Origin: Actinomycetota bacterium
Lineage (GTDB): Bacteria; Actinomycetota; Acidimicrobiia; Acidimicrobiales; Aldehydirespiratoraceae
DNA: 14,356 bases
Assembly: GCA_012271125.1 (NCBI GenBank)
Contig: JAAXHB010000045.1
Location: 18,141-32,496 of the forward strand
Reading direction: 5' to 3'
Shown here: positions 11,673 to 14,356 of the stretch, piece after piece
Layout: every line of letters begins with the position of its first letter
How positions within the stretch are numbered: position 1 is the stretch's first letter
Notes under the pieces: model-generated
The model's input: the letters and a program-made list of their open reading frames with translations, nothing else
Told to the model about the DNA's origin: nothing
The model's database searches: none
Program-made: the position numbers and the translations under genes

Positions 11673-14356
11673 ATGACACTTACTGACACCTACCAGCTGA
11701 CGTCGCGCTACACCGACGATCACGGCAAGGTCTTCATGACCGGCCTACAAGCCCTAGCCCGTCTACCTATCGAGCAGCTTCGAGCCGACCGACGAGCCGG
11801 CATGAATACTGCTGCTTTCGCGAGCGGTTATCCAGGCTCCCCAGTCGGCGGATACGACAGCGAATTTGAACGTGCCCGCAAACAAGCACACGAGCTGCCA
11901 ATAGTTCACGCTCCAGCGGTTAACGAAGAACAAGCAGCCACCGCAATAATGGGCTCACAACTTGCCTGCACCAGAGACGACGCTCGCTACGACGGCGTGC
12001 TGGGTATCTGGTATGGCAAAGGCCCAGGCGTGGATCGAGCCAGCGACGCCTTACGCCACGCCGTGTTCGCCGGTACCGACCCCAACGGCGGCGCGGTCGC
12101 AATAGCCGGCGACGACCCGGCAGCAAAAAGCTCAACCATCCCGTCGTCGTCGGCAGGAACCATGTCTGACATGCACATTCCCGTGCTGTACCCAGGCACT
12201 CCCAGCGAAGCTCTCGACCTAGGCCGCCACGCCGTTTATCTGTCACGCACAACGGGACTATGGGCAAGCCTCAAGATCGTCGCCGACGTCGCCGACGGCT
12301 CCGGCACTGTTGACCTCAACCCAGGGCGCATCGACCCGGTCATCCCCACAATCGACGGTGCCCCTTACGTCCACGCACCCAGCGGAATGCTGCTGACACC
12401 ACGCACTGTCGACATAGAACGCGAGATATACGAAGTGCGCTACCAGCTGGCAATGGACTACGCCTCACAAAACAACCTCAATCAGATCACGGTCAACGCC
12501 GCTGATGCTTGGATCGGAATCGTCGCCTCAGGCATCACCTATCAAGAACTGCGAGAGGCACTGCGCCGTCTCGGCCTCAAAGACGACCATGACATCGCCA
12601 ACGCCGGCATCCGCCTAATGCGCATGCACATGCCAATCCCGTTTAGCGCCACCAAAGCTCGAGTTTTCGCAGCCGGACTCGAAGAAGTCTTCGTCGTCGA
12701 AGAAAAACACCCCAGCATTGAATCACTGCTCAAAGATGCCCTCTACAACGAAGACCCCCGCCCCAGAGTCGTCGGCAAATACGACGAACACGACGACATG
12801 CTCCTCGCAGGCCACGGCGCACTAAGCGCCGATGACCTAGTGGAACCTCTACGACGACGACTAGGCGACCGTGTCGGGCACCTACTCAAACCGGCACAAC
12901 CAGAACGTGAGTTGATACCAGTGCTCACCAAACCACTGCCGGTAACCAGAACCCCGTACTTCTGCTCCGGCTGCCCGCACAACCGCTCAACCCAAGCACC
13001 CGAAGGAACCCTCGTGGGGGCCGGTATCGGCTGTCACACCATGACATTGCTCATGTTCACCGAAGACTTCGGCGACATCATGGGACTGACCTGCATGGGT
13101 CAAGAAGGAACCCAGTGGGTCGGCATGGCACCCTTCGTGTCAACCCGTCATCTGATCCAAAACCTCGGCGACGGCACCTATTTCCACAGCGGACAACTAG
13201 CCATCGCTGGTGCTGTCGCAGCCGGTGTTGACATCACATACAAGCTCCTATGGAACCGCACGGTAGCGATGACCGGCGGACAAGACCCACGCGGCGTTCA
13301 ATCTGTCCCCGATGTCGTCAAGGCTCTTCTAGCTCAAGGTGTGTCAAAAGTCCTAGTAACCACCGATGACGTCGCCCGTTATCGCCGTGACCCGGACTAT
13401 GCCTTGCCTGCAGGTGTTGAGGTCTGGCCACGCCAAGACCTGCTCAAGGCACAAGAAGCTCTCGCTCAAATCTCCGGCGTGACCGTGCTAATCCACGACC
13501 AGCAATGCGCCGCCGAAGCCCGTCGCGGACGCAAACGTGGCACCGTCGCTACGCCCCGCACTCGAGTCGTTATCAACGACCGAATATGTGAAGGCTGCGG
13601 CGATTGCGTGCGCATCAGCAACTGTCTGTCTGTGCAGCCGCACGAGACCCCGTACGGGCGCAAAACCCGAATTGACCAGACCTCTTGCAACCTTGACTTC
13701 TCGTGCCTCGAAGGTGACTGCCCATCTTTTATGACGGTCAAAATGCCAGGGCGACTACGCACGACCTGGCGCAAGCTCTTCGGCGGCGGTGCTGCCCGCA
13801 AGGCCAGACGCCCAACAGCACCTACAGAGCTGCCCGATCCCATGCCCATCGTCCCGACCGATGAGCTATCGATACGCATCACCGGCATCGGTGGAACCGG
13901 CGTCGTCACCGTCAATCAAGTGATCGGTACCGCAGCCATGTTTGACGGCTATGAAGTCCGTGGGCTTGACCAGATCGGCTTATCCCAAAAGGCCGGGCCG
14001 GTGGTCAGCGACCTACGCCTCACCCGCACCCCGGACGCCCGCAGCAACCGTATCGGCAGCAACCAAGCCGACTGTCTGCTGGTTTTCGATCAGCTAGTTG
14101 CTGCGTCAGATGCGGTCATGTCAACGGCCAATGCGCAGCAAACCGTGGCAGTCGGCTCGACTTCTCCGACTCCGCCCGGGGCAATTGTCGCCGATCCCGT
14201 TCGTGATGCTCCCAGCGCCGAAGGGCTCGCTCAACGCCTCGCAACCGTGACCCGATCCGAGCACAACCACTGGGTCGATGCCCAGGAGATGACCTCCGCC
14301 CTGTTCGGCGACTCGGTATGCGCGAACATTTTTGTGGTGGGCATGGCGGTTCAAGC
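11673..14356 (+). CDS. Indolepyruvate/2-oxoacid:ferredoxin oxidoreductase, fused subunits, 3' end outside window
   Basis: This enzyme family oxidatively decarboxylates 2-oxo acids (indolepyruvate, phenylpyruvate or branched-chain analogues) to acyl-CoA, passing electrons to ferredoxin. At least 894 residues are present and the frame is open to the last base; fused members are usually near 1,150. The pyrimidine-binding domain has SGYPGSPVGGYD (51-62) and NEEQAA (84-89). The thiamine-diphosphate domain starts near C431 (FCSGCPHN) and contains GAGIGCH, GDGTYFHSG (499-507) and MTGGQDPRG. An iron-sulfur segment has cysteines 639, 642, 645, 651, 672, 678 and 683, ending CPSF. The gamma domain begins GIGGTGVVTVNQ (738-749) and has GLDQIGLSQKAGPVVSDLRL. 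ATG 11673 is fixed by an in-frame TAA 12 bases upstream. The substrate cannot be fixed from sequence. Confidence 0.93.
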   Translation, partial: MTLTDTYQLTSRYTDDHGKVFMTGLQALARLPIEQLRADRRAGMNTAAFASGYPGSPVGGYDSEFERARKQAHELPIVHAPAVNEEQAATAIMGSQLACTRDDARYDGVLGIWYGKGPGVDRASDALRHAVFAGTDPNGGAVAIAGDDPAAKSSTIPSSSAGTMSDMHIPVLYPGTPSEALDLGRHAVYLSRTTGLWASLKIVADVADGSGTVDLNPGRIDPVIPTIDGAPYVHAPSGMLLTPRTVDIEREIYEVRYQLAMDYASQNNLNQITVNAADAWIGIVASGITYQELREALRRLGLKDDHDIANAGIRLMRMHMPIPFSATKARVFAAGLEEVFVVEEKHPSIESLLKDALYNEDPRPRVVGKYDEHDDMLLAGHGALSADDLVEPLRRRLGDRVGHLLKPAQPERELIPVLTKPLPVTRTPYFCSGCPHNRSTQAPEGTLVGAGIGCHTMTLLMFTEDFGDIMGLTCMGQEGTQWVGMAPFVSTRHLIQNLGDGTYFHSGQLAIAGAVAAGVDITYKLLWNRTVAMTGGQDPRGVQSVPDVVKALLAQGVSKVLVTTDDVARYRRDPDYALPAGVEVWPRQDLLKAQEALAQISGVTVLIHDQQCAAEARRGRKRGTVATPRTRVVINDRICEGCGDCVRISNCLSVQPHETPYGRKTRIDQTSCNLDFSCLEGDCPSFMTVKMPGRLRTTWRKLFGGGAARKARRPTAPTELPDPMPIVPTDELSIRITGIGGTGVVTVNQVIGTAAMFDGYEVRGLDQIGLSQKAGPVVSDLRLTRTPDARSNRIGSNQADCLLVFDQLVAASDAVMSTANAQQTVAVGSTSPTPPGAIVADPVRDAPSAEGLAQRLATVTRSEHNHWVDAQEMTSALFGDSVCANIFVVGMAVQ

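Noticed and set aside
13466..13915. 149-codon minus-strand frame inside the oxidoreductase gene
   Set aside because: It lies opposite the conserved iron-sulfur and gamma-domain sequence, and its composition (Ser/Arg/Pro-rich) is that of an antisense frame.

Overview
This window reads as core chromosome of an actinobacterium. The clearest marker is a mycothiol synthase-like (MshD) acetyltransferase, since mycothiol is an actinomycete thiol. It is supported by a RegX3-like response regulator, two menaquinone biosynthesis genes, and a hisD-C-B-H-A-F cluster with tightly overlapping genes. By eye the base composition is balanced rather than strongly GC-rich. Several genes use GTG starts, and some have no Shine-Dalgarno sequence. 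A moderate-GC lineage such as Acidimicrobiia would fit, but that placement is inference.

Layout. Bases 1-232 hold the 3' end of a thiolase. A convergent yyaL/DUF255 gene follows (251-2311, minus). A 150-bp divergent spacer then holds tandem repeats and a likely leaderless promoter for a RegX3/OmpR-type regulator (2462-3163, plus), followed by menA (3212-4081, plus). The 3' end of menA overlaps the convergent menG/ubiE (4071-4763, minus). menG is itself coupled by a TAATG junction to an mshD-like gene (4763-5383, minus) whose N-terminus looks incomplete. Divergent from that is nth, endonuclease III (5570-6223, plus). After a long inverted repeat comes the histidine cluster: hisD, hisC, hisB, hisH, hisA and hisF (6369-11590, plus). 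The window ends in a large fused indolepyruvate/2-oxoacid:ferredoxin oxidoreductase gene (11673 to beyond 14356, plus) that stays open to the last base.

Function. MenA and MenG catalyse the last two steps of menaquinone synthesis: prenylation of the naphthoate, then C-methylation. HisH with HisF forms the imidazole-glycerol-phosphate synthase, HisA supplies its substrate, and HisB, HisC and HisD carry the product towards histidine. hisG, hisE, hisI and the histidinol-phosphatase gene are not in the window. The oxidoreductase is probably a separate catabolic function for 2-oxo acids derived from amino acids.

I see no mobile element, CRISPR array, RNA gene or obvious new multi-gene system. The less ordinary signals are small ones. 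There is a recurring pattern of short tandem duplications (13, 15, 18 and 19 bp) between or inside conserved genes. A leaderless promoter for the response regulator lies next to direct repeats. A triplicated 13-bp repeat puts a TAA stop in all three frames. The mshD-like gene lacks most of its N-terminal domain. Palindromic elements precede hisD, menA and the oxidoreductase gene. No stretch longer than 300 bases lacks a gene.
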